Assembly (NCBI RefSeq): GCF_029714325.1
Contig: NZ_CP121666.1
Span: 1,798,001 to 1,862,000, forward strand
From: Bradyrhizobium sp. CB1717
Lineage (GTDB): Bacteria > Pseudomonadota > Alphaproteobacteria > Rhizobiales > Xanthobacteraceae
Length of the DNA: 64,000 bases
Direction: 5' to 3'
Position numbers and translations under genes: made by a program
Part shown: one piece after another, positions 7,575 to 16,901 of the stretch
Position numbering within the stretch: position 1 is the stretch's first letter
Layout: each line of letters begins with the position of its first letter
The notes under the pieces: model-generated
The model's input: only the letters and a program-made list of their open reading frames with translations
Databases searched by the model: none
Told to the model about the DNA's origin: nothing

Positions 7575-8780
7575 CTACCCCACCGCTCCCGAACCCCGCA
7601 GCTGCTTGATCGCCGCCTCGTCGTATCCCGCCCCGCGCAAAATCTCGTCACTGTGTTCGCCCACGGCGGGCGGCTTGCGCGGCTGGACTTTTTTGACGCC
7701 GTCGATCCAGATCGGGCTGTTGATGGTGAGCATGGTGTCGTTCTCGAACGGGACCAGCACCTCGTTGTCGAGCATCTGCTTGTCGTTCGGGATGTCGTCC
7801 AGAATGGCGACGACGCCGAACACGAGGCCATTGCCGTCGAGGATTTTTCGCCATTCGGAGAGATCCCTGGTGGCGAAGGTCTCGTCCAATATCTTGATCA
7901 GCTCGACCGAGCGAGCATGACGGTCGGCCTTGGTGGCGAAGCGGGGATCATTGATCAGGTCTTCGCGTCCGAGGCATTTGGTCAGCGTCGGAAACTGCTT
8001 CTCCTCGTTCAGCAGCGACAGGATCAGCCAGCGGCCGTCCTTGCACTGGTAGTGGTTGGCGACCGCGTTCAGCGCGCGCTCGCGCGGTCGCCGCTCGCTG
8101 AACTTGGCGCCGCAGAGCTTTGCCTGTGCCAGCACGCTCGCCGCCCACACCCCGTTCGCCATCAGATTGGAGGCGACATGCGAGCCCTTGCCGGTCCTCT
8201 CGCGCTGATACAGCGCGGTGACGATGGCGCTGTACAGCGCCATGGCGCAGGGGTGGTCGCCCATGCCGGCGACCGATCGCGCCGGCGTGGTATCGATGTC
8301 GGCGCGGACAAGGTCCATCAGGCCGGAACGCGCCCAATAGGCGTTGCTGTCGAAGCCGGGCTTGTTGGCTTCCTCGCCCTTCTCGCCATAGCCGGTGAAG
8401 GAGGCGTAGATCAGCCGGTCGTTGAGATGGGCGAGATGGTCGTAGGTGATGCCGAGCTTGGTGCGGACAGGCGGCGGCATGTTGGTGATGAAGACGTCGG
8501 CCTCTTCCACCAGCTTGTAGAGCACGGCCTGCGCCTCCGGCTTTGCGAGGTCGAGCGCGATGCTCTTCTTGTTGCGGGCCTCGAGCAGCCAGGCGAAATT
8601 GTGCTCGCCGGTGGGATAGCCGGGTAGGTTGGGCAGATTGCGATAGGGGTCGCCAGCGCCGGGCGGCTCGATCTTGATGACGTCGGCGCCGAAATCCGAC
8701 AGCACGGTCGCGGCCGCGGGCGCTGCGATGAAGCTCGCGCAGTCCAGAACCTTCAGCCCCGCAAAAATGCCCTTGTCCAT
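7575..8780 (-). CDS. CaiB/BaiF (class III) CoA-transferase
   Basis: A 401-residue protein, standard for family III CoA-transferases, which move CoA between carboxylic acids through an aspartyl-CoA intermediate. The N-terminus has the family signature (GLKVLDCASFIAAPAAATVLSDFGADVIKIEPPGAGDPYR), with SGLMDLVRADIDTTPARSVAGMGDH near residues 148-172 in the active-site region. The start at 8780 (MDKGIFAGLKVLD) fits the family N-terminus. It stands alone between repeats and putA, so the substrate cannot be deduced. Confidence 0.88.
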   Translation of the reverse strand: MDKGIFAGLKVLDCASFIAAPAAATVLSDFGADVIKIEPPGAGDPYRNLPNLPGYPTGEHNFAWLLEARNKKSIALDLAKPEAQAVLYKLVEEADVFITNMPPPVRTKLGITYDHLAHLNDRLIYASFTGYGEKGEEANKPGFDSNAYWARSGLMDLVRADIDTTPARSVAGMGDHPCAMALYSAIVTALYQRERTGKGSHVASNLMANGVWAASVLAQAKLCGAKFSERRPRERALNAVANHYQCKDGRWLILSLLNEEKQFPTLTKCLGREDLINDPRFATKADRHARSVELIKILDETFATRDLSEWRKILDGNGLVFGVVAILDDIPNDKQMLDNEVLVPFENDTMLTINSPIWIDGVKKVQPRKPPAVGEHSDEILRGAGYDEAAIKQLRGSGAVG

Positions 8781-8895
8781 CGCGGCGTTGCTCCCTCGCT
8801 CTTGTCGTTTCCCGTGCGCTGGAATTCGCGCAGGCCAAGTCTGGCAGCATTAGACCGATGTTTCGGCGGGATGCAACGGCGCCAGGCGCAGGGCT

Positions 8896-11895
8896 TCACT
8901 CCTCCCCCGCAAGCAACGCAGCGTTGCCGCCCGCTGCCGCGGTGTTGATCGTCACGGTCTGCTCGGTCGCAAAGCGTGCGAGATAGTGCGGGCCGCCGGC
9001 CTTGGGGCCGGTTCCGGACAGGCCGTTGCCGCCGAACGGCTGCACACCGACGACGGCGCCGATCATGTTGCGGTTGACGTAGATGTTGCCGACCTGGACG
9101 CGTTCGATGATGGCTTCGATGGTGTCGTCGATGCGGGAGTGGACGCCGAGCGTCAGCCCGTAGCCGGTTCGTTCGATCGCCTGAAGCACGCGGCCGAGGT
9201 TCTCGGCGCGATAACGGACCACATGCAGGATCGGGCCGAACACCTCCTCGGTGAGCTGACTGGCGTCCCTGAGCTCGAAAATGTGCGGGGCGACGAAGCA
9301 GCCCTCGGGCGCGGAGCCGGCAAAGTGCAGCCGCGCCTCGGTCTTCATCCGTGCGATATACGCATCGAGGCGTTGCTTGGCCTCAACGTCGATTACCGGC
9401 CCGATATGGGTCGCGACATCTGCGGGGTCGCCGATCTTCAATTCGCGCGCCGCGCCCGCGATCATCTCGATCATGCGGTCGGCGACGTCCTCCTGCACGA
9501 ACAACAGCCGCAGCGCCGAGCAGCGCTGGCCGGCGGAGCGGAACGCGGAGGTCACGACATCGTCGGCGACCTGCTCGGGCAGCGCGGTCGCATCCGCGAT
9601 CATGGCGTTGATGCCGCCGGTCTCGGCGATCAGCGGGACGATCGGCCCGTCCTTGCCCGCGAGCGTCCGGTTGATGCTGCGCGCGACCTCGGTCGAGCCG
9701 GTGAAGACGACGCCGGCGATATCCCGGTGCGCGGTGAGCAGCGCGCCGATGCGGCCGTCCCCGGTGACGAGATGCAGCGCGCTCCTGGGAATGCCGGCCT
9801 CGTGCAGCAGGGCGACCGCCTCGCGCGCGATGCGCGGTGTCTGCTCGGCAGGTTTTGCGACGACACTGTTGCCGGCCATCAGCGCCGCCGTGACCTGGCC
9901 GAGGAAAATGGCCAGTGGAAAATTCCAGGGCGAGATCGCGACGAAGACGCCGCGGCCGCGCAGGCCAAGCGCATTGCTCTCGCCGGTCGGGCCCGGCATG
10001 GCGGCCTCAACGCCGAACAGTTTTCGGCCCTGCGCAGCATAATAGCGGCAGAAGTCGGCGGCCTCCCGCAGCTCGGATAAAGCGTCGTCGAGCGTCTTTC
10101 CGCCCTCGCGCTGGAGCAGCGCGATGAAATGAGCGCCGCGGCTCTCCAGCAGATGCGCAGCCTGCTCCAGGGCCGCCGCACGTGTGCCCGCAGGCGTCCG
10201 GCTCCAGGCGATAAAACCGGCGCGGCTTGCTGCGACCGCTGCGTTGGCCTGCTCAGGCGTTGCGTCAGCGATCGGCTTGAGATCGATCGCCCCGGCCTTC
10301 ACCGCCGTCAGCAACTGATCGAGCGCGGCACGCGCGCCGAACTCGACGCCGCGCGAATTGCGCCGCTCCGGCGCGAACAGATCGCACGGCAACGGAATTC
10401 TGGGATGCGCCGCCGCTTGCGGCCGCACGATCGCGTCTGCCGGACGCTGCAGCAGCGCCGACATGGGTACGCGATAATCGGCGGCCTGCGCCACGAAGGA
10501 TGAGTTCGCGCCGTTCTCCAGCAGCCGCCGCACCAGATAGGCCAGCAGGTCGCGATGGCTGCCGACCGGCGCATAGGTGCGGTAGGCGATATCAGGGTGG
10601 TCCTTGGCAAGCTGCTCGTAGAGCGCTTCGCCCATGCCGTGCAGGCGCTGGAATTCGAAGCCGCTGCTGCCCCCGGCCATCTCGAGCACGGTCGCGACCG
10701 TCAGCGCGTTGTGGGTGGCGAATTGCGGGAAGATGCGCGGCCGCAAGGCCAAAAGCTTCGTCGCGCAGGCGACGTAATTCAGATCCGTCATCGCCTTGCG
10801 CGTGAACACGGGATAGCCGTCGAGCCCGCGCTCCTGCGCGCGCTTGATCTCGGTGTCCCAATAGGCGCCCTTGACCAGCCGTACCATCAGCTTGCGGTGG
10901 TGCGCGCGGGCGAGCGCATCGACGTAGTCGATCACCGCGCTGGCGCGCTTCTGATAGGCCTGGATCGCGAGGCCAAAGCCGTCCCAGTCCTTGAGCGAGG
11001 GATCGGCGAGCGTTGCCGCGATCACGTCGAGCGACAGCTCCAGCCGGTCGGCCTCCTCGGCATCGACGGTGAAGTTGAGATCATGCGCCTTGGCGCGCTG
11101 CGCGAGGTCCAGCAGCAGCGGCACCAATTCGGCCATCACGCGGTCGCGGCTGATCGCCTCGAAGCGCGGATGCAGCGCCGAGAGTTTTACGGAGATGCCC
11201 GGCCGGTCGGGCAGGGGATGATCGCCTGCCGCCTTGCCGATCGTTTCGATCGCACTGGCATAGGCATCGAAATAGCGCTTGGCGTCCGCCGCCGTGCGCG
11301 CGCCTTCGCCGAGCATGTCGAAGGAATAACGCGGCTTCTGGCCGGAGCGCGGGCGTCCCCGCTCCAGCGCTTGCTCGATGGTCTCGCCCAGCACGAAATG
11401 ATTGCCCATCAGCCGCATCGCCTGGCGCGTGGCGGTGCGCACCGCCGGCGCGCCGAGCCGCTTCACAAGACGGCCGATGGTGCCGTCGGGCGTCTCGCCG
11501 GGCTGGATCACCCGCGCCGACAGGCCAAGCGCCCAGGCCGAGGCGTTGACCAGGAACGCCGTGGACTTGGTCTCGTGATGGATGAAGTCGCCCTCGCCGA
11601 GCTTGTCCTCGATGAACTGGTCGGCGGTGCGCGCGTCAGGCACGCGCAGCAGCGCCTCGGCCAGCACCATCAGCGCGAGGCCCTCCTTGGTCGACAGCGC
11701 GAACTCCCGCAGCATGTCCTCGACGCCGCCGAGCCGGTCGTCGCGCTTGCGGATCGCCTCGATCAGCCGCGTCGCGGTGCGGTCGATCCGCGCCTCCTGC
11801 GGCGGGGCCAGATGCGAGGCCGGCAGCAGCCGTGCGGCGATCTCGGCATCATCGGGGGCGTAGGGGGCGGTGAAGGGCGGCGGAATGTTCGGCAT
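8896..11895 (-). CDS. putA: bifunctional proline dehydrogenase / L-glutamate-gamma-semialdehyde dehydrogenase PutA
   Basis: A 999-residue protein that oxidises proline to glutamate in two steps. The N-terminal half is the FAD-dependent proline dehydrogenase barrel (FTVDAEEADRLELS, LMVRLVKGAYWDTEIKRAQ, FATHNALTV). The C-terminal half is the NAD-dependent aldehyde dehydrogenase, with ISPWNFPLAIFLGQ, VFTGSTEVA, the ETGG motif and catalytic Cys in SAGQRCSALR. There is no ribbon-helix-helix DNA-binding domain as in the long enteric PutA, so regulation must come from elsewhere. The divergent Lrp-type gene is the obvious regulator. The length equals the known minimalist Bradyrhizobium enzyme. Confidence 0.98.
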   Translation of the reverse strand: MPNIPPPFTAPYAPDDAEIAARLLPASHLAPPQEARIDRTATRLIEAIRKRDDRLGGVEDMLREFALSTKEGLALMVLAEALLRVPDARTADQFIEDKLGEGDFIHHETKSTAFLVNASAWALGLSARVIQPGETPDGTIGRLVKRLGAPAVRTATRQAMRLMGNHFVLGETIEQALERGRPRSGQKPRYSFDMLGEGARTAADAKRYFDAYASAIETIGKAAGDHPLPDRPGISVKLSALHPRFEAISRDRVMAELVPLLLDLAQRAKAHDLNFTVDAEEADRLELSLDVIAATLADPSLKDWDGFGLAIQAYQKRASAVIDYVDALARAHHRKLMVRLVKGAYWDTEIKRAQERGLDGYPVFTRKAMTDLNYVACATKLLALRPRIFPQFATHNALTVATVLEMAGGSSGFEFQRLHGMGEALYEQLAKDHPDIAYRTYAPVGSHRDLLAYLVRRLLENGANSSFVAQAADYRVPMSALLQRPADAIVRPQAAAHPRIPLPCDLFAPERRNSRGVEFGARAALDQLLTAVKAGAIDLKPIADATPEQANAAVAASRAGFIAWSRTPAGTRAAALEQAAHLLESRGAHFIALLQREGGKTLDDALSELREAADFCRYYAAQGRKLFGVEAAMPGPTGESNALGLRGRGVFVAISPWNFPLAIFLGQVTAALMAGNSVVAKPAEQTPRIAREAVALLHEAGIPRSALHLVTGDGRIGALLTAHRDIAGVVFTGSTEVARSINRTLAGKDGPIVPLIAETGGINAMIADATALPEQVADDVVTSAFRSAGQRCSALRLLFVQEDVADRMIEMIAGAARELKIGDPADVATHIGPVIDVEAKQRLDAYIARMKTEARLHFAGSAPEGCFVAPHIFELRDASQLTEEVFGPILHVVRYRAENLGRVLQAIERTGYGLTLGVHSRIDDTIEAIIERVQVGNIYVNRNMIGAVVGVQPFGGNGLSGTGPKAGGPHYLARFATEQTVTINTAAAGGNAALLAGEE

Positions 11896-12009
11896 GGCGT
11901 GTCCTGTGGCTCAAATCCAGGATAAGGGCCGCGCTACCGTAGTTCGATAGACAAATTAGCGATTTTGCCTTAGAAAATGAAGTCAGATATAACATCTACA
12001 AGATAAAAT
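11896..12009. promoter_or_regulatory. putA/putR divergent control region
   Basis: A 114-bp divergent intergenic region that is strikingly AT-rich from about 11940 to 12009 compared with its neighbours. It must hold both promoters and, by analogy with rhizobial putA-putR pairs, the PutR binding sites. I see no single perfect dyad, which is usual for Lrp/AsnC operators. Confidence 0.55.
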
Positions 12010-12471
12010 ATGGAACTGGATCGAATCGACCGGAAGATCCTCTCGATTTTGCAGGAAGATGGACGCATCGCCAATGTCGAGCTCGCCGAACGCATCGGCC
12101 TGTCGCCGACCTCGATCGGCGAGCGGCTGAAGCGCCTGCAGCGTAAGGGCTTTGTCGAGGGCTACGGCGCGCGGCTCAATCCGCACCGGCTCGGTCTCGG
12201 CTTGCTCGTGTTCGTCGAGGTCCTGCTCGACAAGACCACGCCCGACAATTTCGAGCGCTTTGCGCGCGCGGTGAAGCTCGCTCCTGAAGTGCTGGAGTGT
12301 CACATGGTTGCCGGCGGCTTCGACTATCTTGTGAAGGCGCGGCTTGCTGACATGACCGCCTATCGACGCTTCCTCGGCGAGACGCTGCTGTCGATGCCGG
12401 GCGTGCGCGAGACGCGGACCTATGCGGTGATGGAGGAGATCAAGCGCGACGCACCGTTGCCGGTGGGTTAG
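12010..12471 (+). CDS. putR: Lrp/AsnC family transcriptional regulator, probable PutR
   Basis: A 153-residue protein with an N-terminal winged helix (LDRIDRKILSILQEDGRIANVELAERIGLSPTSIGERLKRLQRKGFV, residues 3-49) and a C-terminal RAM/AsnC ligand-binding domain (LECHMVAGGFDYLVKARLADMTAYRRFL, about 97-124). It is divergent from putA by 114 bp. In Agrobacterium, Rhodobacter and other alphaproteobacteria the same arrangement encodes PutR, which activates putA in response to proline. The specific assignment rests on that context. Confidence 0.92.
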   Translation: MELDRIDRKILSILQEDGRIANVELAERIGLSPTSIGERLKRLQRKGFVEGYGARLNPHRLGLGLLVFVEVLLDKTTPDNFERFARAVKLAPEVLECHMVAGGFDYLVKARLADMTAYRRFLGETLLSMPGVRETRTYAVMEEIKRDAPLPVG

Positions 12472-12601
12472 CGAAGTGCCGTCGCGATTGTCATTGCCGT
12501 GGCGTTGAATGAGCGGTCTTCGCGGGAAAATAGCCCTCCGTGTGCAGTCGCAACGCCTGTCGTCGAATGCACTGGCCGTCTTCAAAATTTTTTTGGCCTC
12601 G

Positions 12602-12622
12602 CTCCCGGAAGCGGTCCGGGAG
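12602..12622. terminator. possible terminator hairpin between convergent putR and cspA
   Basis: CTCCCGG and CCGGGAG form a perfect 7-bp stem around a 7-base loop. It lies just beyond the cspA stop on the minus strand, with A and T runs a little further on (12588-12599). The U-tract is not immediate, so Rho-independent activity is uncertain. Confidence 0.4.
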
Positions 12623-12641
12623 GCAGCAAATGCTGGCGGGC

Positions 12642-12842
12642 TTATACTTTGAGGTTCTCTGCGGAGGTCTTGCCCCGGTTTGCGATCTCTTCGTATTCAA
12701 CCGTCTGTCCCTCGTTCAGGGTCGACAGACCGGCCTTCTGCACTGCCGAGATATGCACGAACACATCCTTGCCTCCCGACGCAGGCTGGATAAATCCATA
12801 ACCCTTCGTCGGGTTGAACCACTTGACCGTACCTTTAGCCAT
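12642..12842 (-). CDS. cspA: cold-shock domain protein (CspA family)
   Basis: A 66-residue single cold-shock domain, beginning [20 protein letters not shown]. The RNP-1 motif KGYGFI and RNP-2 motif VFVHIS are intact, so it should bind single-stranded RNA and DNA as a chaperone. The upstream in-frame extension is rejected because the family N-terminus is exact at 12842. The 200-bp upstream space (12843-13050), which includes the 12-bp palindrome AACCGGCCGGTT at 12895-12906, may be a structured leader of the kind seen on csp genes. Confidence 0.96.
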   Translation of the reverse strand: MAKGTVKWFNPTKGYGFIQPASGGKDVFVHISAVQKAGLSTLNEGQTVEYEEIANRGKTSAENLKV

Positions 12843-13050
12843 CACGACTTCTCCGCGGGTCTTCCTCCGAGATCTCGAACCGCCAGTCCCCGCCAACCGG
12901 CCGGTTCGGTCCTAACAGGATACGCGGAATGTGGCAGGCTTGGTAGCTCAAACCACATCCGCCTTTTGCCGAATTCCGCTCAACTTCGCGGCGTTTTTGC
13001 CGGTTTTGCCCGTTTCGCGGTCAATCGGCCCGCGCGCCGCGTCGCGTCCG

Positions 13051-13359
13051 TCAATAAGTCGCGGCCAGATAATCGACGATCTTGCCGACATCGGCGTCGT
13101 CGATCGGTGCGCCATAGACCTTGATCATCTTGGTCACCTCGGCCTGCCAGAAGCCCTTCTTGTCCTTCATCGGCGGCTGGGTGTTGATGTAGTCGGACGA
13201 GTGGCAGGCGGTGCAATTGCCCTGCACCACCTCGAGATTGGGCCCGGGCTTGAACGCGGCGACCTCGTCGGGGGTCTTGTAGTTGACCGGCGCTGCGAGC
13301 GCCGAACCCACTGCGGCGGCGAGGGCGAGCGAGGCGGCTAGGAGAACGGTGCGCTGCAT
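13051..13359 (-). CDS. sorB: cytochrome c subunit of sulfite dehydrogenase (SorB-like)
   Basis: A protein of about 102 residues starting MQRTVLLAASLALAAAVGSALA, a signal peptide. It has a single haem c site CTACH near residue 49 (VVQGNCTACHSSDYINTQPP), and the axial Met is probably in PPMKDKKGFW. The size and layout match SorB, the periplasmic cytochrome that takes electrons from SorA. Another ATG lies 6 bases upstream at 13365, but the spacing from the GGGGGAG site favours 13359. It starts 15 bases after the sorA stop, on the same strand. Confidence 0.88.
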   Translation of the reverse strand: MQRTVLLAASLALAAAVGSALAAPVNYKTPDEVAAFKPGPNLEVVQGNCTACHSSDYINTQPPMKDKKGFWQAEVTKMIKVYGAPIDDADVGKIVDYLAATY

Positions 13360-13374
13360 GATCATTTCTCCCCC

Positions 13375-14574
13375 TCAGGCCACACTGACGCGGACGGTTT
13401 CGACGACGTTGCGCAAATAACCCGCCGGGTTCCAGCGCGGCGTATCCGGCTGGGTCTCGCCGCCATTGCCGGTGGCGCGGACCTTGAGCTCGACGGCGCC
13501 GGCCGCGAGCTTCACCGGCAGCTTCCATTCGCGGAAAGCGTATTTGCCGAGGTCCTTGCCGAGCTTCGCGCTCGCCCAGGTCTTGCCGCCGTCGGTGGAG
13601 ACCTGAACATCCTTGATGCCCTTGCCGCCGTCGAAGGCGATGCCGCGCAGAGTCACAGTCCCCGCCTTCAGCTTGGCGCCATCGGGCACGCTGGTGATGA
13701 AGGAGCGGATGGTGAAGCGGTTGATCGGGATCGTCGCCTTCGGCGCGGTTCCCGGCTCGATCGCATTGTTCGGCGTATCGGGAATGCGATAGGCCGACTT
13801 CATCCAGAAGCCGTCATAGACGCTGTCGATGACGGTGATCTCGTTGAGGTGCTTGACCCAGTAGGTGCCGTAATAGCCGGGCACGACCAGGCGCAGCGGA
13901 AAGCCGTTGAGGAACGGCAGATCCTCGCCGTTCATGCCATAGGCCAGCATCACCTCGCCGTCGGTGGCGTGATCGATATCGAGCGCCTTGATGAAGTCGG
14001 GCGTCTTGTCGCTGACTGGGCCGTCCATGCCGTTGAACGTCACCTGCTTGGCACCGGCCTGCACGCCCGCCATCTCCAGCACGGCCTTGAGCGGCACGCC
14101 GCGCCAGCGTGCGCACCCCATCGCGCCATTGGCGAGCTGGCCGCCGGCGACGCGCGGCTCGAAGAAGCCGCGGCTGTTGCCGGAGCACTGGTTGACGGCG
14201 ACGATCTCGGTCGCCTTCATCTTCCTGATGTCTTTCAGCGACAGCTTGAGCGGCTTGTCGACCTTGCCCTTGACCTCCAGCGTGAACTTGTCGGGGTCGA
14301 GATTGTAGGGCAGGTCGGAGAGGTGGTAGCGCACGAAGAAGGCGTTGTTCGGCGTCAGCGGCCCGTCGTTGAACACCGCAAATGGCGTCTCGAGCTGCGG
14401 CGGCCGGCTGGTGAGCCCGATCATCGGCCGCTTCTGCGGATATTTCACCAGCGGACGTTCGCCATTGACGAAGGGCAGGGTGACGGTGTCCAGGGCCAGC
14501 GCCTTGGTGGAATTCAGTGTGGCCGCCATAGCGGCAAGCCCCGCTCCTTTGAGCAGGTCGCGTCGATCGAACAT
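13375..14574 (-). CDS. sorA: sulfite dehydrogenase molybdopterin subunit (SorA-like)
   Basis: A 399-residue periplasmic molybdoenzyme of the sulfite oxidase family, oxidising sulfite to sulfate. The N-terminus has a Tat-type signal (RRDLLKGAGLAAMAATL). The molybdopterin domain contains AVNQCSGNSRGFFEPRV and the Mo-coordinating Cys in NGAMGCARWRGVPL (about residue 160). The C-terminal Mo-co dimerisation domain follows (TVTLRGIAFDGGKGIKDVQVSTDGGKTW). A SorB-like cytochrome follows directly, so the pair should form a SorAB complex that feeds electrons to the respiratory chain. There is no haem b5 domain, as expected for the bacterial enzyme. Confidence 0.93.
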   Translation of the reverse strand: MFDRRDLLKGAGLAAMAATLNSTKALALDTVTLPFVNGERPLVKYPQKRPMIGLTSRPPQLETPFAVFNDGPLTPNNAFFVRYHLSDLPYNLDPDKFTLEVKGKVDKPLKLSLKDIRKMKATEIVAVNQCSGNSRGFFEPRVAGGQLANGAMGCARWRGVPLKAVLEMAGVQAGAKQVTFNGMDGPVSDKTPDFIKALDIDHATDGEVMLAYGMNGEDLPFLNGFPLRLVVPGYYGTYWVKHLNEITVIDSVYDGFWMKSAYRIPDTPNNAIEPGTAPKATIPINRFTIRSFITSVPDGAKLKAGTVTLRGIAFDGGKGIKDVQVSTDGGKTWASAKLGKDLGKYAFREWKLPVKLAAGAVELKVRATGNGGETQPDTPRWNPAGYLRNVVETVRVSVA

Positions 14575-14709
14575 GTGGTCTCCTCCCGGAGCTTATCGTT
14601 GGACCAGCGGTCATCATCGCGATCCCGCGCTCATCTGTCGCAACGACTCGGATGAAGTCAATTCGTGCTTTCGCAGCAAGCCCATGCCGCTGCATTGCAG
14701 CAAGCCGGT

Positions 14710-14723
14710 GTTACGCTTGTAAC
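14710..14723. promoter_or_regulatory. short inverted repeat upstream of sorA
   Basis: GTTAC-GCTT-GTAAC is a perfect 5-bp dyad about 135 bp upstream of the sorA start, in the only non-repeat part of the 326-bp gap 14575-14900. It could be an operator for the sulfite dehydrogenase genes. This is weak, from the dyad alone. Confidence 0.3.
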
Positions 14724-14758
14724 GAGATTGAGCCGAGCTATAGCCGCAGCTGCGGTGC

Positions 14759-14880
14759 ACCTCTCCCGCTTGCGGGAGAGGTCGGCGCGCAGCGCCGGGT
14801 GAGGGCTTTCTCCTCTAGGGGACTGCCCCGTTGCGGAGACACCCTCTCCCCAGCCCTCTCCCGCGAGCGGGAGAGGGAGC
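14759..14880. repeat. palindromic repeat (CTCTCCCGCTTGCGGGAGAGG type)
   Basis: The left part holds the hairpin CCTCTCCCGCTTGCGGGAGAGG, and the right part the matching CCCTCTCCCGCGAGCGGGAGAGGG, around GC-rich spacer with a CGCGCAGCGCCGGGTGAGGG segment. It is a member of the same broad family as 36521-36664 and 41759-41907. Confidence 0.78.
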
Positions 14881-14900
14881 GCACCGCCTTCGTGGATGTC

Positions 14901-16634
14901 TTAAGCCGCCACCAGCGCGCCGCGATCGACCAGCACCGCCAGCTCCCTCGCATCCGCGACCACGCGCACCGCCATCGGCTCGTCGCGGCCGCGGATCGCG
15001 ACCTCCTGCTGCGGCAGGGCGTCGTCGGCAAGGCCGGCGGTGCGGCGCACTTCCTCGGAGACGATCGCCTCGCAGGCGAGGGTCTTGGTCATGTCCTGGA
15101 GGCGCGCGGCGACGTTGACGGCGTCGCCGAGGGCGGTGAAGACGATGTGATCGCGGTAGCCGATGTCGCCGATGATGACCTCGCCGCCGTGAATGCCGAT
15201 GCCGAAGCGGATCGGCTCGCGCAGATCGTGGCTGAGGAGCCGGTTCAACTCGTCGATGTTTGCGGCGAGGCTGCTGGCAGCCTTCAGCGCCTGGCGGCAG
15301 GCCTCTTGCGGATCCGCCGACAGCCCGAACAGCGCCAGCATGCCGTCGCCGACGAACTGGTTGGGCTGCCCGCCATTCGCGATCACGGCCTGCGACACCG
15401 CGCCGAGGAAACGGTTGACGATGAAGACGGTGTCGAACGGCAGCCGCTTCTCGGCGAGCTGCGTCGAGCCGCGCATGTCGACGAACAGGCTGACGAGATA
15501 GCGCTCCTGACCAATGCGCGCCGGCGTCGTGGCCTGCCCGTCCGCTGCATGTGTATGGGGCGTGAAGAGCTGGAAGAACGAGAGGTCGCATTCCGGACGC
15601 AGCTGGCACGCCAGCCGGATCGACGGATCGGCGGTGCCGACACGGGCCAGCACGAAGGCCTCGCGCTGCGACGGCTGGGGCAGGGCGCCATGGTCGCCGA
15701 TGACGCGGATGCGGCAGGTCGAGCAGCGGGCGCGGCCGCCGCAGACGCTGGCATGCGGCACGTTGTGGCGCAGGCTCGCCTCCAGCACGGAGAGGCCTTT
15801 TGGCACGCGCACCGTCTTGCCGTTGCCATAGGACAACGCGATCATGCCGCCGCGCCGCTCACGCCAGGCCCGCACGCCGCGCGCCGCCAGCGCCAGTCCC
15901 AGCAATCCGAAATAACCGGCGGTGAGGCCGCCGGCGATGCGGTCGAGCGTATTGGCTTCGGCGACCGAGCCGAGCTGGCGGCGCGTGAGATTGTGGGTAC
16001 GCCATTCGCCGTCGTCGGCATCCAGCATGACGCTGCGGCCGCCCTGGTAGATTCCGAGCAGCGACAGCGTCGGGATCAGCACGGCGGCCGCGAGCAGATA
16101 GGGCGCCGCGCGCGCGAAGAACGGCTTCAGCCGAAGCCAGAAATAGATGCCGATGCAGCCGTGCATCCAGGCGATCAGGAGCAGGATCGTCATTTGCCAG
16201 AGCCGGCCGGGCGCGCCGATGAAGAACAGATGGAGCTCCTGCGGATAGTGCTTCTGGTGTCCGTACAGCGTCTGGCCCAGCCGCACACCGATCACATGCG
16301 CCATGACGAGGGCCGGGATGCTCAGTCCCAGCACGAGCTGCAATGGCTCGATGGTCTTCCAGCGGAACTGCCGGCGCTGATACAGCGCGTAGACGCCGAG
16401 CCCCATATGGGTCAGCGCCGCCGTGTAGAACACGATCGCGACAGGCAGGAACTGCCAGAACAGCATGTGGTAGTAGACACCGGCCTCCATGGCGTCGACC
16501 GAGATGTTGCCGAGCGCATGGTTCAGGAAATGGCTGACCACATAAGAGAACAGGATGATGCCGCAGACGAGCCGCACCTGCCGCACGCTGGTGGCGCGGA
16601 CGAGTTCGGGCATATGGACGGGAGCGGTGGCCAT
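14901..16634 (-). CDS. membrane adenylate/guanylate cyclase with 2Fe-2S ferredoxin domain
   Basis: A 577-residue three-part protein. Residues about 20-270 form a six-helix membrane module with several helix histidines (YVVSHFLNHALG, HMGLGVYALYQ, MAHVIGVRLG, WMHGCIGIYFWL). Residues about 275-370 are a plant-type 2Fe-2S ferredoxin domain with ligands in HASVCGGRARCSTCRIRV and a later RLACQL cysteine. Residues about 385-560 are a class III nucleotidyl cyclase with metal Asp motifs LFVDMRGST and QFVGDGMLALFG, plus VFTALGDAVNVAARLQ. It should make cAMP (or cGMP) at the inner membrane in response to redox state. Haem binding in the membrane part is inferred from the histidines. Confidence 0.92.
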   Translation of the reverse strand: MATAPVHMPELVRATSVRQVRLVCGIILFSYVVSHFLNHALGNISVDAMEAGVYYHMLFWQFLPVAIVFYTAALTHMGLGVYALYQRRQFRWKTIEPLQLVLGLSIPALVMAHVIGVRLGQTLYGHQKHYPQELHLFFIGAPGRLWQMTILLLIAWMHGCIGIYFWLRLKPFFARAAPYLLAAAVLIPTLSLLGIYQGGRSVMLDADDGEWRTHNLTRRQLGSVAEANTLDRIAGGLTAGYFGLLGLALAARGVRAWRERRGGMIALSYGNGKTVRVPKGLSVLEASLRHNVPHASVCGGRARCSTCRIRVIGDHGALPQPSQREAFVLARVGTADPSIRLACQLRPECDLSFFQLFTPHTHAADGQATTPARIGQERYLVSLFVDMRGSTQLAEKRLPFDTVFIVNRFLGAVSQAVIANGGQPNQFVGDGMLALFGLSADPQEACRQALKAASSLAANIDELNRLLSHDLREPIRFGIGIHGGEVIIGDIGYRDHIVFTALGDAVNVAARLQDMTKTLACEAIVSEEVRRTAGLADDALPQQEVAIRGRDEPMAVRVVADARELAVLVDRGALVAA

Positions 16635-16743
16635 GATTCGGTTGTATCAGTTCATCAAGGAGAACAGCCAGCCTAGCGTTTAATTCCGCCCGCGGACAGA
16701 TTGGCCGATCACATGCGCGGCAAGGTTACGCAACGGTAAGTAT

Positions 16744-16821
16744 CGTAGGGTGGGCAAAGCGGAGCGTGCCCACCATTGGAAGTGGTGGGCACGGCGCCAG
16801 AGCGCCTTTGCCCACCCTACG
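16744..16821. repeat. palindromic repeat (CGTAGGGTGGGCAAAG type)
   Basis: The outer arms CGTAGGGTGGGCAAA and TTTGCCCACCCTACG are perfect reverse complements, with a second dyad inside (GTGCCCACCA and TGGTGGGCAC). The 78-bp unit is a repeat common in rhizobial genomes and separates the cyclase gene from the divergent glycosyltransferase. Confidence 0.85.
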
Positions 16822-16901
16822 AGTCTGCCCGGAACGGCAGACACCGACCGCAACGCCCCCCTACATTGACTCCCCCTCCCAAGTCGGGGAAAAGCGCGGC
16901 C

